Shown piece after piece: positions 19,200 through 26,816 of a stretch of DNA of 64,000 bases (positions within the stretch are counted from its first letter, which is position 1; each line of letters opens with the position of its first letter). The translations under genes and the position numbers were made by a program. Origin of the DNA: Laspinema palackyanum D2c (GTDB lineage: Bacteria > Cyanobacteriota > Cyanobacteriia > Cyanobacteriales > Laspinemataceae); NCBI RefSeq assembly GCF_025370875.1, contig NZ_JAMXFD010000004.1, positions 62,001 through 126,000 on the forward strand, read 5' to 3'. The notes beneath the pieces were generated by a model. That model saw nothing but the letters and a program-made list of their open reading frames with translations. It was not told the DNA's origin and ran no database searches.

Positions 19200-19567
19200 A
19201 CCAACACCCAGAAAAAAACGACTGTCTCGTAGATTTTTTACGTCAACATCGCCCGGATATTCCCCCGGCGAACCCGCAATTAGAAGAACGAATTCTAGCC
19301 GCCCTTGCAGGCGATCGGCCCAGGGTCAGGGGTTATTCACCGCGCCTCCTCTGGTTGGTTGTCCCCTCCATTGCCGCGAGTTTATCCCTAGCCTTTTGGG
19401 GGATTAAACCCGGGTTATTTTCCCCAACACCGACCAGCGATTCCGCTCAAATTGAAGCGTTCATGGAATATACCTGGAATGGTCTGTTACAAGATGAAAT
19501 GCTAAATCATTCTAATGATTTAATTTTTATCGAACAAGAAAGTGTCTCACCCTTGGAATCAGATTAA
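19196..19567 (+). CDS. Putative membrane anti-sigma factor
   Basis: This 123-residue protein overlaps the sigma gene by four bases (ATGA). Residues 1-50 are cytoplasmic and include LEERILAALAG, a helix of the kind that clamps sigma in anti-sigma proteins. Residues ~51-70 form one membrane helix (LLWLVVPSIAASLSLAFW), and about 50 acidic residues follow outside. The HxxxCxxC zinc motif of ZAS anti-sigmas is absent (only Cys10). The function is inferred from coupling to the ECF gene, size and topology, not from a recognised family signature. Confidence 0.7.
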   Translation: MNQHPEKNDCLVDFLRQHRPDIPPANPQLEERILAALAGDRPRVRGYSPRLLWLVVPSIAASLSLAFWGIKPGLFSPTPTSDSAQIEAFMEYTWNGLLQDEMLNHSNDLIFIEQESVSPLESD

Positions 19568-19708
19568 TCCTGGGGTAATTATCAAATTAATTTAGATCTT
19601 TTAATTTACCTAATTCAGGTCAAAACCCGAAACCTTTTTCTCTTGAACCCGGTCTAAAAATTTAAGTGTAAACCAACACTTCATTGCAAATTAAGTGAGG
19701 CTTTAATT

Positions 19709-20260
19709 ATGTCTGCCTATCGTCTTTCCTTGTTAGCCGCTTTAATGCTTGCCCTGGGAACCAGCACTGCCGCTTATGCTGCACCCCAAGCCTTTGCAGA
19801 ACAAACCATCGCTCAACGTCCCGGGGGTAACAATCCAGGTCGGGGTTCTGAACGGGGCGGTGAATGGGCCGGAAAAGAAGGCTGGCTCGAACAGTTAAAT
19901 CTCACAGAGCAGCAACAGCAAGAAATCCAAGCCATTCGCGATCGCTACGAAACTCAGATGCAAGCCACCCGAGACCAAATGCGTCAAAACATGGAGCGCA
20001 TGGGTCAAATGATGGGAGGCAATACCAGCGATAATGAGCTCCGGAATCAACACAATCAAATTCTCCAGGCGCGGCAACAAATGGGACAAATGCAGTTTGA
20101 GCAAATGTTAGCCATTCGCAACGTTCTCACCCCAGAACAACGCCAGCAGTTTGCCCAATTGATGCAAGAGCGCCGCCAAAACCGCGAGAACCGTCAGGGC
20201 CATAATGGGAACGGACAGGGAAATCGCAACCGACCCAATTCTGCCGGTTCTGGACGGTAG
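19709..20260 (+). CDS. Periplasmic Spy/CpxP-like LTxxQ-motif protein
   Basis: This 183-residue exported protein has an N-terminal signal peptide (hydrophobic residues 6-22, AYA-A cleavage near 24). The mature part is a glutamine-, arginine- and methionine-rich helical hairpin. It carries the two LTxxQ motifs that define the Spy/CpxP/ZraP group: LTEQQ at 65-69 and LTPEQ at 140-144. A disordered Asn/Gly/Arg tail ends the protein. Family members are ATP-independent periplasmic chaperones or metal-stress sensors. Position 141 bp after the sigma/anti-sigma pair suggests it is a target or sensor of that ECF system; this is inference. The methionine-rich stretch (residues ~91-102) might bind metal. 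Confidence 0.85.
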   Translation: MSAYRLSLLAALMLALGTSTAAYAAPQAFAEQTIAQRPGGNNPGRGSERGGEWAGKEGWLEQLNLTEQQQQEIQAIRDRYETQMQATRDQMRQNMERMGQMMGGNTSDNELRNQHNQILQARQQMGQMQFEQMLAIRNVLTPEQRQQFAQLMQERRQNRENRQGHNGNGQGNRNRPNSAGSGR

Positions 20261-20500
20261 TCATCCCCCACAGATGGGGTCCGTAAAACTGAGACACCCG
20301 CTTTCGGGACTTCATCTGTTGTCATTAACCCTCAAGCAAGGGCCAGAAAGCCAGTTTCGCCTCCTCTCTACCCAATCCGGTATCGGCGTCCTAGGGGGAT
20401 TAAATTTCCCCAGGGATGGCTGAAAATCCTCACCTTTAAATGTTCTGGAAAGGTAACCGGAAGGGATGTGAAACCATTCATCAGTTCTCATTTCCTGAGC

Positions 20501-20545
20501 GCCTGAAGCGTGAAGCTTGCTACTTCATTCTTCAGGCTTTTTTTT
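20501..20545 (+). terminator. Rho-independent terminator
   Basis: GCCTGAAGCGTGAAG pairs with CTTCATTCTTCAGGC around a short loop and is followed by eight T residues. It lies 240 bp after the Spy-like gene on the same strand. It either ends that operon with a long 3' UTR or ends a separate small RNA. Confidence 0.85.
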
Positions 20546-20887
20546 GGACCCTCTACCCACGGAGTAGGGCCAGGGGGACCTCTCCCCAGGCGATCGCCCC
20601 TGGAAAGGTCCTGGCTCAATGCTTATCCGAGGGAGGTTTTTTCTCGGAGTGACCCCGGTACTTTCCGGAAAAAAGGGTCTATAATACCTCATACTAACGG
20701 GAGAGGATATAGAGATAGATAGACGATATATTTTCTGTAGGTTCAAATTTAAAGCACAAATTTGCTAACCGATTCAGGTGGATCCATGACGCCGACCTCT
20801 GGGGGTTAACCACGGCTCATTCATCTATAGTTGAAATTTCGTTTTAGAGTGTTTTTAAAGGATTAGAAGAGTTACGGAGCTAGAATC
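20546..20887. other. Non-coding stretch before a small doubtful gene
   Basis: No gene is seen. A perfect -10 hexamer TATAAT is present at 20680-20685 on the plus strand, but no good -35 element stands 16-18 bases before it. If used, it would give a ~195-base leader to the small frame at 20888, or a short RNA. Confidence 0.3.
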
Positions 20888-21112
20888 ATGGTAGATGAAC
20901 TCGATAAAGAGCTGAGAAAGTGCGGAGCCTTCTTAAGTCTAGCCCTATGCCTGGTGGTAGCAAATTTCGCTGTATCCTTCAAGTTTCCCGAACTGCCGAC
21001 AACGAGCGATGAGCCCTTGGAATCGGGTGTTTGTGAGAAAAGAGTGGTCGGCATTTTTCACACCGACAACCGGCTTCTTGACCAATTTTGCTTGACTCAA
21101 GTCTCCTTATAA
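20888..21112 (+). CDS. Possible small membrane protein of unknown function
   Basis: This is a 74-codon frame with GGAG 8 bases before its ATG. Residues ~12-32 are hydrophobic and could form one membrane helix (CGAFLSLALCLVVANFAVSF). The rest is polar, with three scattered cysteines. I do not recognise it. It is isolated in a gene-poor stretch, and evidence for expression rests only on the ribosome site and a distant TATAAT. It may be spurious. Confidence 0.35.
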   Translation: MVDELDKELRKCGAFLSLALCLVVANFAVSFKFPELPTTSDEPLESGVCEKRVVGIFHTDNRLLDQFCLTQVSL

Positions 21113-21375
21113 CTCGGTTAAAGGGGAGCCTGAGAGTTTGATTTAACCTTAACATCCCCGGTTTGTGCGCCGGACAGAGCAACTGCCGGGGATAAGCCCT
21201 ATTTGAACCCGTTAAAATTCGTGAAAACATCCGTTCACCTCCATCGGCATCACCGGAAGAGAACGGCCTGAGCGTTACCCCCAACCCCTGCCTCCAGTTG
21301 ACAGGCTTTGCCCCTCCATTTCCTTCGATTCAGAGGGCCCTCTCCAGTTGCGGATGCCAGCCCCCTCCCCGGGAA

Positions 21376-21505
21376 AAGAGTAGGTTTTTTTACGCTCCGG
21401 GGGGATTGGCCTCACATTTAAGCGAACTTCGGGTACCCTCCCCAAGACACAGGGGAGGGTACCCGAAGTAAAGCAAATCACGATGAGCGTAAAAAACCTA
21501 CTCTT
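21376..21505. repeat. Nested inverted repeat (possible MITE or structured RNA)
   Basis: The outer arms, 21376-21397 and 21485-21505, are reverse complements over about 21 bases with one extra T in the left arm (AAGAGTAGG... facing ...CCTACTCTT). Inside lies a perfect 18-bp hairpin, 21426-21443 with 21452-21469, with an 8-base loop. The ~15- to 28-base spacers between the two stems do not pair. No coding frame crosses it. Its size (130 bp) and terminal inverted repeats fit a small non-autonomous element, but I cannot make out a target-site duplication. Confidence 0.8.
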
Positions 21506-22015
21506 GTAAGTGTCCCCATCGAGAGTTGCGTCTACTCCCTCAAAGAGCTTGTGGAGCATTTATCTATCTCAGGAGTGAGAGATTTTATCTATCTGATGTA
21601 GCATTCTCATTTTTTTCCTTTAAAATGCCCGCTTGCATCACCGGAAAAATAAATCAATAAAATGCAACCTTAGAAAGATGAAAATTATCGGACTGTTAGA
21701 TAGTATTAAACCATGACTTACTCCAATCTTATTGCAAAATTCCGAGGTGTCCTATGGTAATCATCTAACCCTTGATGAATCCAACTAAAGTGGTGAATTA
21801 CAACCCTTTCAAGTGATATTTCCTGTTTTTATCCCTCAATTTTTAGCGGCTCAATCTTCCACCGGTTACGGAAAATCCATTGTCCGGGGATAAAAAATTG
21901 ATAGGAAACCGGGCGTTTGCATCACTCCATTTCCAGACTTTTCCAAAAATCGTGGAAATTTTCCACTCTTTTTTACCTTAATAACAAAGTTCACCTAACA
22001 AAACAAAGAGGTTTT
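21506..22015. other. Non-coding stretch before the 22016 gene
   Basis: This region is AT-rich with no supported gene. A frame continuous with the next gene opens at a TTG (21917), but a better start exists at 22016. Promoter elements for that gene should lie here; none stands out. Confidence 0.4.
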
Positions 22016-22288
22016 ATGAGCGACTACAAGAGTATTGACAAAAGACGGACTGCTAATCCCGGCGATCGCATTGCCGATGAAAAGCAAACTATTGAAGAGA
22101 AATCTAAACAACTTGCGGTAGATTCTCCCGATATTACAGGAGACCATATTCAGGTTCCCACCTATTTTATCGTGGAAGATGAAGAAGGCAATCAGGAAGC
22201 ACTTCATCACGTCAAAGATGCCGAAGAAATTTCTGATGTCATTCGACAAGCTCGAACCGATGACGACGGGAATCGTAAGTGGTGGTAA
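22016..22288 (+). CDS. Conserved-looking small acidic protein of unknown function
   Basis: This is a 90-residue, highly charged, soluble protein with no membrane segment. An AAGAGG ribosome site stands 5 bases before the ATG at 22016, so I reject the longer frame from TTG 21917. The C-terminal half (YFIVEDEEGNQEALHHV, then KDAEEISDVIRQA) looks like a small folded domain, and the N-terminal half is probably disordered. I do not recognise a family. It is monocistronic; an imperfect hairpin (22341-22371, CACCAG facing CTGGTG) follows its stop. Confidence 0.65.
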   Translation: MSDYKSIDKRRTANPGDRIADEKQTIEEKSKQLAVDSPDITGDHIQVPTYFIVEDEEGNQEALHHVKDAEEISDVIRQARTDDDGNRKWW

Positions 22289-22681
22289 TCTGATCCCCTC
22301 CTCATCCTAAGACTCAGATATTTTCAGAATCCTGGATGAACACCAGTCGTACCTCAACGGTACTTCTGGTGACCTATCTAATCTAACGGAGTCGATTAAC
22401 ATCCTTAAAATCTTTCCCCCTTTCCCTCACTCAAAAAAATGCCTGAATCTCCCTCCTTCTGTGGAGGGTCGGATCGGGGAGAGTCAGGGAGCAGGAGGAA
22501 GGGAAATTTAGAAAGCTCCTCCCTTCAAAAAAAATTTGTTGGGGGATGTCACCCAGTCGCGATGTAGGTGAAGCAGTCAATCCACTCCCCCTACTCTCGA
22601 CTTGAGGTGATGGGTAAGTCCCCAATCATTGAGGTCCCCTATCAAGGGTGCCAAAATTTGATTGGGCCGCTCAATATTTTC
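22289..22681. other. Convergent intergenic region with hairpins
   Basis: The ends of a plus-strand and a minus-strand gene face each other here. A hairpin at 22341-22371 (CACCAG-TC-GTACC with GGTAC-TT-CTGGTG) and a CCCTCC...GGAGGG stem near 22452-22469 could terminate transcription, although neither has a clear T tract. Confidence 0.45.
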
Positions 22682-23077
22682 CTAAGTCATCACTTCTTCA
22701 TTACTAGAATAGTCCGGACATTCCGTAGCTTCAGTCCGCAAAACCTTATCCGGTTGGACGGCACATTTTAGATAAGGATTATTTTTAAAATATTTACAAT
22801 TTGTGCAGGGTAATTGACTCACTGCGGGTAAATTAGAGAGGCGACCCCGGACGGATTTCCAAAAATTAAAGTGCATGACAAATAGCACCACCCAGACGAC
22901 GGCGGCAAAGGAAAGTGGCACTAATAAAAGGTCGCCGGTAGAAAAGCTTTGCTCGGGTCTCGTCGGAGACTGATAGGCGGGAATTTCAATTTGTTCTGAA
23001 GCCTTTAAATCCCTAGGCCCTACCTGAGATAGGGTTAAGCCAGTGGTGATGTCCGGATAGTTTGGAATTTGATTCAT
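22682..23077 (-). CDS. Single-span membrane protein with a four-cysteine C-terminal module
   Basis: This 131-residue protein of unrecognised function has a polar N-terminal ~48 residues and one membrane helix at ~50-70 (LLLVPLSFAAVVWVVLFVM). A C-terminal soluble module has Cys91, Cys94, Cys105 and Cys120 (C-x2-C-x-Y ... C ... C-x2-Y). The spacing suggests a small metal-binding or disulfide-bonded fold. A similar pattern occurs in the protein at 62394-62756. It is monocistronic, and the region upstream is non-coding for over 800 bp. Confidence 0.7.
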   Translation of the reverse strand: MNQIPNYPDITTGLTLSQVGPRDLKASEQIEIPAYQSPTRPEQSFSTGDLLLVPLSFAAVVWVVLFVMHFNFWKSVRGRLSNLPAVSQLPCTNCKYFKNNPYLKCAVQPDKVLRTEATECPDYSSNEEVMT

Positions 23078-23921
23078 CTTTTTTAACTCGGGATGTTTAG
23101 GATGGGTTAGCCAATATATCTGTCTTGAAACCTTTAAGAAAAAATTTTTCTAGAAGCCAGCGTATTTCTAACGAGGGACTCTCCAGATTTTATCGGAAAG
23201 AGTCTAGCACTTGTGATGGAGATGAGGTACAGCCGTCGGATTTACTCTAACCCCTAAATTCTTCCCCTGACTCCCGTTAGTCTCAAGAGGTTATGACTTG
23301 AGTTTCCCTAAAATTCGCCTGTTGGTCAGCCATTCTTTCTATCGGGTCATCCTTCAAGAAAACTGTGATACTTAGGGGGAAAGGGATTGAGGAGAATCCT
23401 TGAGGGACTTCATCCCCGCGAAAAACGCGAGCAAGACTTGTAAAAAAGAAAGCGCGTTTAAAGGGTTAATTAAAATATAACTTACAAACAAATTTGCTGA
23501 TCTCTTTCTCTGGTGGGGTTTATCCCTACTGCTCAATATACCCCTAGGCTGAAGTTAGGTTTGTAGCCGATCGCCTGAATTTTTTTCGGATTAAATGTAT
23601 GGCATAAAATTTTTCCGAGAGATTCCCTGAACTCCCCTTAATCTGAGTTTTTTCAAGGTGAAGCCAACGAGTCAATTGATACCTGAACTGGGATAACATT
23701 ACGGTGGAGTTTCCGAAAGGTTTCTAGGGGGAACGACGAAAATTGAGCCGATCGCCCAAAGAGTAATTTAGCGGTGACTTGACTAGGGTACAGGGAGTCA
23801 ACTGCCTCCTTGAGTTGTCTGACCCTAGTTTATCCCTGGGGTTAACCCCCCGAATCCCTCTGTGGATAGATTTAAAACCCGTCTTCCCCAGGGTAATAGA
23901 AACGGGGTATTTTCCCGGAAA
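23078..23921. other. Long non-coding gap
   Basis: In these 844 bp I find no frame with plausible composition and ribosome site, no RNA gene I recognise and no clear repeat. It contains the promoter of the 22682-23077 gene and the 3' end of the DUF1611 transcript. Confidence 0.5.
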
Positions 23922-24968
23922 TTAGGGGGCTAAAATGGCATCCAGCAATTTCTCGGGCCCGAATCGGACCGGATCCGTGCAGGGGAGTCCGGTTTCCGCT
24001 TCAATTTGCTGAATCGCCCTTCGGGAATCCGTCTCATCCAAATCCCGAGAATTGAGGGCGACGGCTACCACCCGGGAGGGAGTCAAAGCCCCCGCCGCAC
24101 TCGCCACCGCTTCATATAAGGCGATCGCCTCCGGCAAGGCGGGAATCGGCACATGGGGATGGTTTCTAATATGTGTTTGTCCCCCCCGATGCACCAGAAC
24201 CAAGTGAGTCGGCTGACTGCCGCGCAACAACGGTAAAGTTGCCGTAGAACCGGGATGAAACAAAGACCCCTGTCCCTCCACCAAAATCAAGTCACAATCC
24301 GTTGCACATTGCATCACCGCTTGTTCCACCGCCCCGGCGGCAAAGTCTACGCGCACCGCATCCAGGGCTACCCCTGAACCGGCAATCATCAACCCCGCTT
24401 GACCCGTTGCCACAAATTGCGACTGCAACCCGCGCTGTTTAGCAAGGCGATGAATTTCCAAACAAGTAGACATTTTCCCGATCGCCATATCGGTCCCCAC
24501 CGTCAACACCCGGGGACAAGCCAATTGTCGCGCCTGAGCACTGCCAATTTTCAGTCCCTTGGGTTCTTGTCGGACATCCCAAATCCACTGTCCCTCCCGC
24601 AGCGGAAACGGCAGTTCCGGATGATGATTTAACGGGGTATGCAATCCGTTCACAATGGATAATCCCGCCGAAACAGCGCAACGGAGTTCAGCAAACCACT
24701 CCGGAGGTAACGCACCCCCAGGCGGTGCGATCCCGATCGCCAGCACATCCGGGTTCATCCCTAGGGCCTCCTCTACTGAGGCAACAATGGGTACATCCCG
24801 GGCAATTCCCGTGAGTTTGGGTAGCGACTGTCCCGCAGATTCGCTATCGATGACGGCGACAATATTGGCTTCGCTGTATCTCAACAAAGTTAACCCGGTT
24901 TTGCCAATCGAACCCAGAATGCCTTGATGTTGCAGAATGGCGACGCGATGATTAGCTGTTATACGCAC
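23922..24968 (-). CDS. DUF1611 P-loop protein, DgcN-like (candidate D-glutamate N-acetyltransferase)
   Basis: This 348-residue protein has the two-domain DUF1611 plan: an N-terminal Rossmann-like half (EANIVAVIDSESAGQ) and a C-terminal P-loop half with VGTDMAIGKMS (about residue 155), then VEGQGSLFHPGS and LVLVHR. The GTG start at 24968 is supported by AGGAG about 9 bases upstream. It overlaps the 3' end of the epimerase gene by 17 bp, so the two are translationally linked. In some marine bacteria, DUF1611 protein DgcN N-acetylates D-glutamate and the enolase-superfamily partner DgcA converts N-acetyl-D-Glu to the L form. The same pairing here makes that pathway the best hypothesis, but no substrate is proven. 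Confidence 0.82.
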   Translation of the reverse strand: MRITANHRVAILQHQGILGSIGKTGLTLLRYSEANIVAVIDSESAGQSLPKLTGIARDVPIVASVEEALGMNPDVLAIGIAPPGGALPPEWFAELRCAVSAGLSIVNGLHTPLNHHPELPFPLREGQWIWDVRQEPKGLKIGSAQARQLACPRVLTVGTDMAIGKMSTCLEIHRLAKQRGLQSQFVATGQAGLMIAGSGVALDAVRVDFAAGAVEQAVMQCATDCDLILVEGQGSLFHPGSTATLPLLRGSQPTHLVLVHRGGQTHIRNHPHVPIPALPEAIALYEAVASAAGALTPSRVVAVALNSRDLDETDSRRAIQQIEAETGLPCTDPVRFGPEKLLDAILAP

Positions 24969-26064
24969 GACGTTGTACTCCTAAACCCGGTAAATTATTG
25001 GGCAGCAAACGTCCTTCCTGGACGATCGCCCCAGTAAACGGATCGTCAATTAAATTCAGATGACTATCCAAATCCAGATAATCCGCTAAGGGTGAGAGGT
25101 GAGACAGGGCGGTATTCGCCACCACACTATCGGAATAACACCCAAACATCACCTGCAATCCGCAGGCATGGGCGGTGTGAATCATCCGCATGGCTTCTGT
25201 TAATCCCCCACATTTCATTAGTTTAATATTAATTCCATGAACGCGATCGGCTAAGGGGATAATATCAGCCCGGGTAAAGCAGCTTTCATCCACGAAAATC
25301 GGTAACGGAGATTCCCGATAAAGGTGGCGTAATTCCTCTTGTGCCGCCACCGGGAGGGGTTGTTCTAAATATTTGACCCCCCGAGAGCTCAACCAGTGAC
25401 TCATGGCAATGGCATCCTCTAGGGTCCATCCGCCATTGGCATCAATGCTAAACGCCGAACCCGATGGGGCTTCCTCCTGGACTGCCAAGAACATGGCGCG
25501 ATCGGCAGCAATTCCAGCAGGACTGCCCAATTTTACCTTAATCGCACAACCTTGGGTTGCGGGGACTGCCTCAGTTTCAAGACTACCTGAGTCTAAATTA
25601 AACCAATGTCGAACCCGGGTTTTGGCCGCCTCTGGACTACTAATGCCAATGGTGAGGGAGGTAGGGACGATCCGAGTGCGATCGAGTCCCCACAATTGCC
25701 ATAACGGGAGACCAACTTTTTTCCCCAACCAATCCTGTAAAGCCGTATCTAAACCCGCTTGCGCCGCCGAAGGGAATTTACCCGCCTTTGTGAGAGTCAT
25801 TAAAAATGCTTCTATTTCCTGGCGATCGAACGGACTAAACCCCTCCAGTTTCGGGGCAACATTCTGTAAAGCCGCCACAATTTCCGAAGTCGTTTGAGGC
25901 GTACCCCCAGCAGAAAACGGTGAAGCTTCCCCCCATCCGGTTATCCCTTCAGCTTCTACTTTAACTAAAACATTCGTACTTTCAGCCGTCGTTCCCCGAC
26001 TAATCGTCAGAGCAAATCGTTTATGAACAGTAAAAGTTTCTATCTCAATTTTCATAAGTTCCAT
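24952..26064 (-). CDS. Enolase-superfamily dipeptide epimerase / N-acetyl-D-Glu racemase-like protein
   Basis: This 370-residue member of the muconate-lactonizing subgroup shows the PTSLTIGI loop and the catalytic K-x-K in IKVKLG. The metal ligands are visible in SIDANGGW, YLEQPLP and VDESCF, and the second-side lysine in NIKLMKCGG. These are features of L-Ala-D/L-Glu epimerases, which act on murein-derived dipeptides, and also of DgcA. The first of two nearby ATGs (26064) has GGAG five bases upstream and is preferred. The gene overlaps the DUF1611 gene. It could serve peptidoglycan recycling (Ala-Glu epimerisation) or D-glutamate use; the DUF1611 partner favours the second. Its promoter region is filled with family B repeats. 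Confidence 0.88.
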   Translation of the reverse strand: MELMKIEIETFTVHKRFALTISRGTTAESTNVLVKVEAEGITGWGEASPFSAGGTPQTTSEIVAALQNVAPKLEGFSPFDRQEIEAFLMTLTKAGKFPSAAQAGLDTALQDWLGKKVGLPLWQLWGLDRTRIVPTSLTIGISSPEAAKTRVRHWFNLDSGSLETEAVPATQGCAIKVKLGSPAGIAADRAMFLAVQEEAPSGSAFSIDANGGWTLEDAIAMSHWLSSRGVKYLEQPLPVAAQEELRHLYRESPLPIFVDESCFTRADIIPLADRVHGINIKLMKCGGLTEAMRMIHTAHACGLQVMFGCYSDSVVANTALSHLSPLADYLDLDSHLNLIDDPFTGAIVQEGRLLPNNLPGLGVQRRAYNS

Positions 26065-26079
26065 CGTTTCTCCAAGTTC

Positions 26080-26600
26080 AACGTCCCGACTTCAGTCGTT
26101 CTCTTAAGTTCAACGTCCCGACTTCAGTCGTTCTCTTTCCGGTGTTCGTAGTAACGACTTCAGTCGTTCTCTTAAGTTCGTAGTAACGCCTTCAGTCGTT
26201 CTCCAAGTTCAACGTCCCGACTTCAGTCGTTTCTTCTTCATATTTGGAGTAACAACAACTGATGTGCGTTTAAGCTAATAGCTAAAATTGGTTAAACCTC
26301 AATTAAAATTTTTGTCCGATAAGGTTTTCAGTCGGATTTATCCGACTTTAGTTATTAGGCGGGGGTTTAAACCCCCGCCGGTGTGTTGGGGAGAACGACT
26401 GAAGTTGTTACTACGAACTTGAAGAACGGAACCACTGAAGTCGGGACGTTGAACTTGAAGAACGGAACGACTGAAGTCGTTACTACGAATTTAAGGAACG
26501 ACTGAAGTCGTTACTACGAACACCGGAAAGAGAACGACTGAAGTCGTTACTACGAACACCGGAAAGAGAACGACTGAAGTCGGGACGTTGAACTTAAGTT
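26080..26600. repeat. Mosaic repeat array arranged as a large inverted repeat
   Basis: Copies of CGACTTCAGTCGTTCTCT are each preceded by one of two leaders, GTTCAACGTCC or GTTCGTAGTAA. About five units run in one direction (26080-26235), and about six run in the opposite direction (26393-26600), with a family A palindrome in the centre (about 26320-26385, GTCGGATTTATCCGAC and a CCCCCGCC stem). A stretch of roughly 70 bases near 26100-26175 is repeated inverted near 26528-26598. No gene is present. The array separates the epimerase and HLIP genes. Confidence 0.88.
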
Positions 26601-26616
26601 TTTATCCCTCCTTAAA

Positions 26617-26811
26617 TTACCGCAATCCTAACCAGGTAAATAGGTCTTGATGGGTGAATGCTTCGAGTAAGAGCAACGCGATAAAGGCAATCATGGCAAC
26701 TCGACCATTGATGCGTTCGGCATATTGAGTCCATCCAAAAGCCGGTTCAGGTTCGGCGGGTAAATCTTGAACAACGGGGGGTTGAGTTGGGGTAGTTTTT
26801 TGCTGAGTCAT
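26617..26811 (-). CDS. High-light-inducible protein (HLIP / Scp, CAB-like)
   Basis: This 64-residue single-helix member of the chlorophyll a/b-binding superfamily has the ERINGRVAMIAF motif (residues 32-43), whose Glu and Asn/Arg ligate chlorophyll and pair helices. It is followed by a hydrophobic span to ~52 and a short tail (WLGL). HLIPs sit in thylakoids near photosystem II or chlorophyll synthase and protect against excess light. The N-terminal ~25 residues are Pro/Gln-rich. It begins 5 bp after sdhB on the same strand, so the two are probably one transcript; HLIPs are usually transcribed alone or with pigment genes, so the pairing is unusual. Confidence 0.92.
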   Translation of the reverse strand: MTQQKTTPTQPPVVQDLPAEPEPAFGWTQYAERINGRVAMIAFIALLLLEAFTHQDLFTWLGLR

Positions 26812-26816
26812 CGAGG

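Noticed and set aside
26080-26600. CRISPR array
   Set aside because: Repeat units are not separated by unique spacers of uniform length, they occur in both orientations and there are no cas genes.
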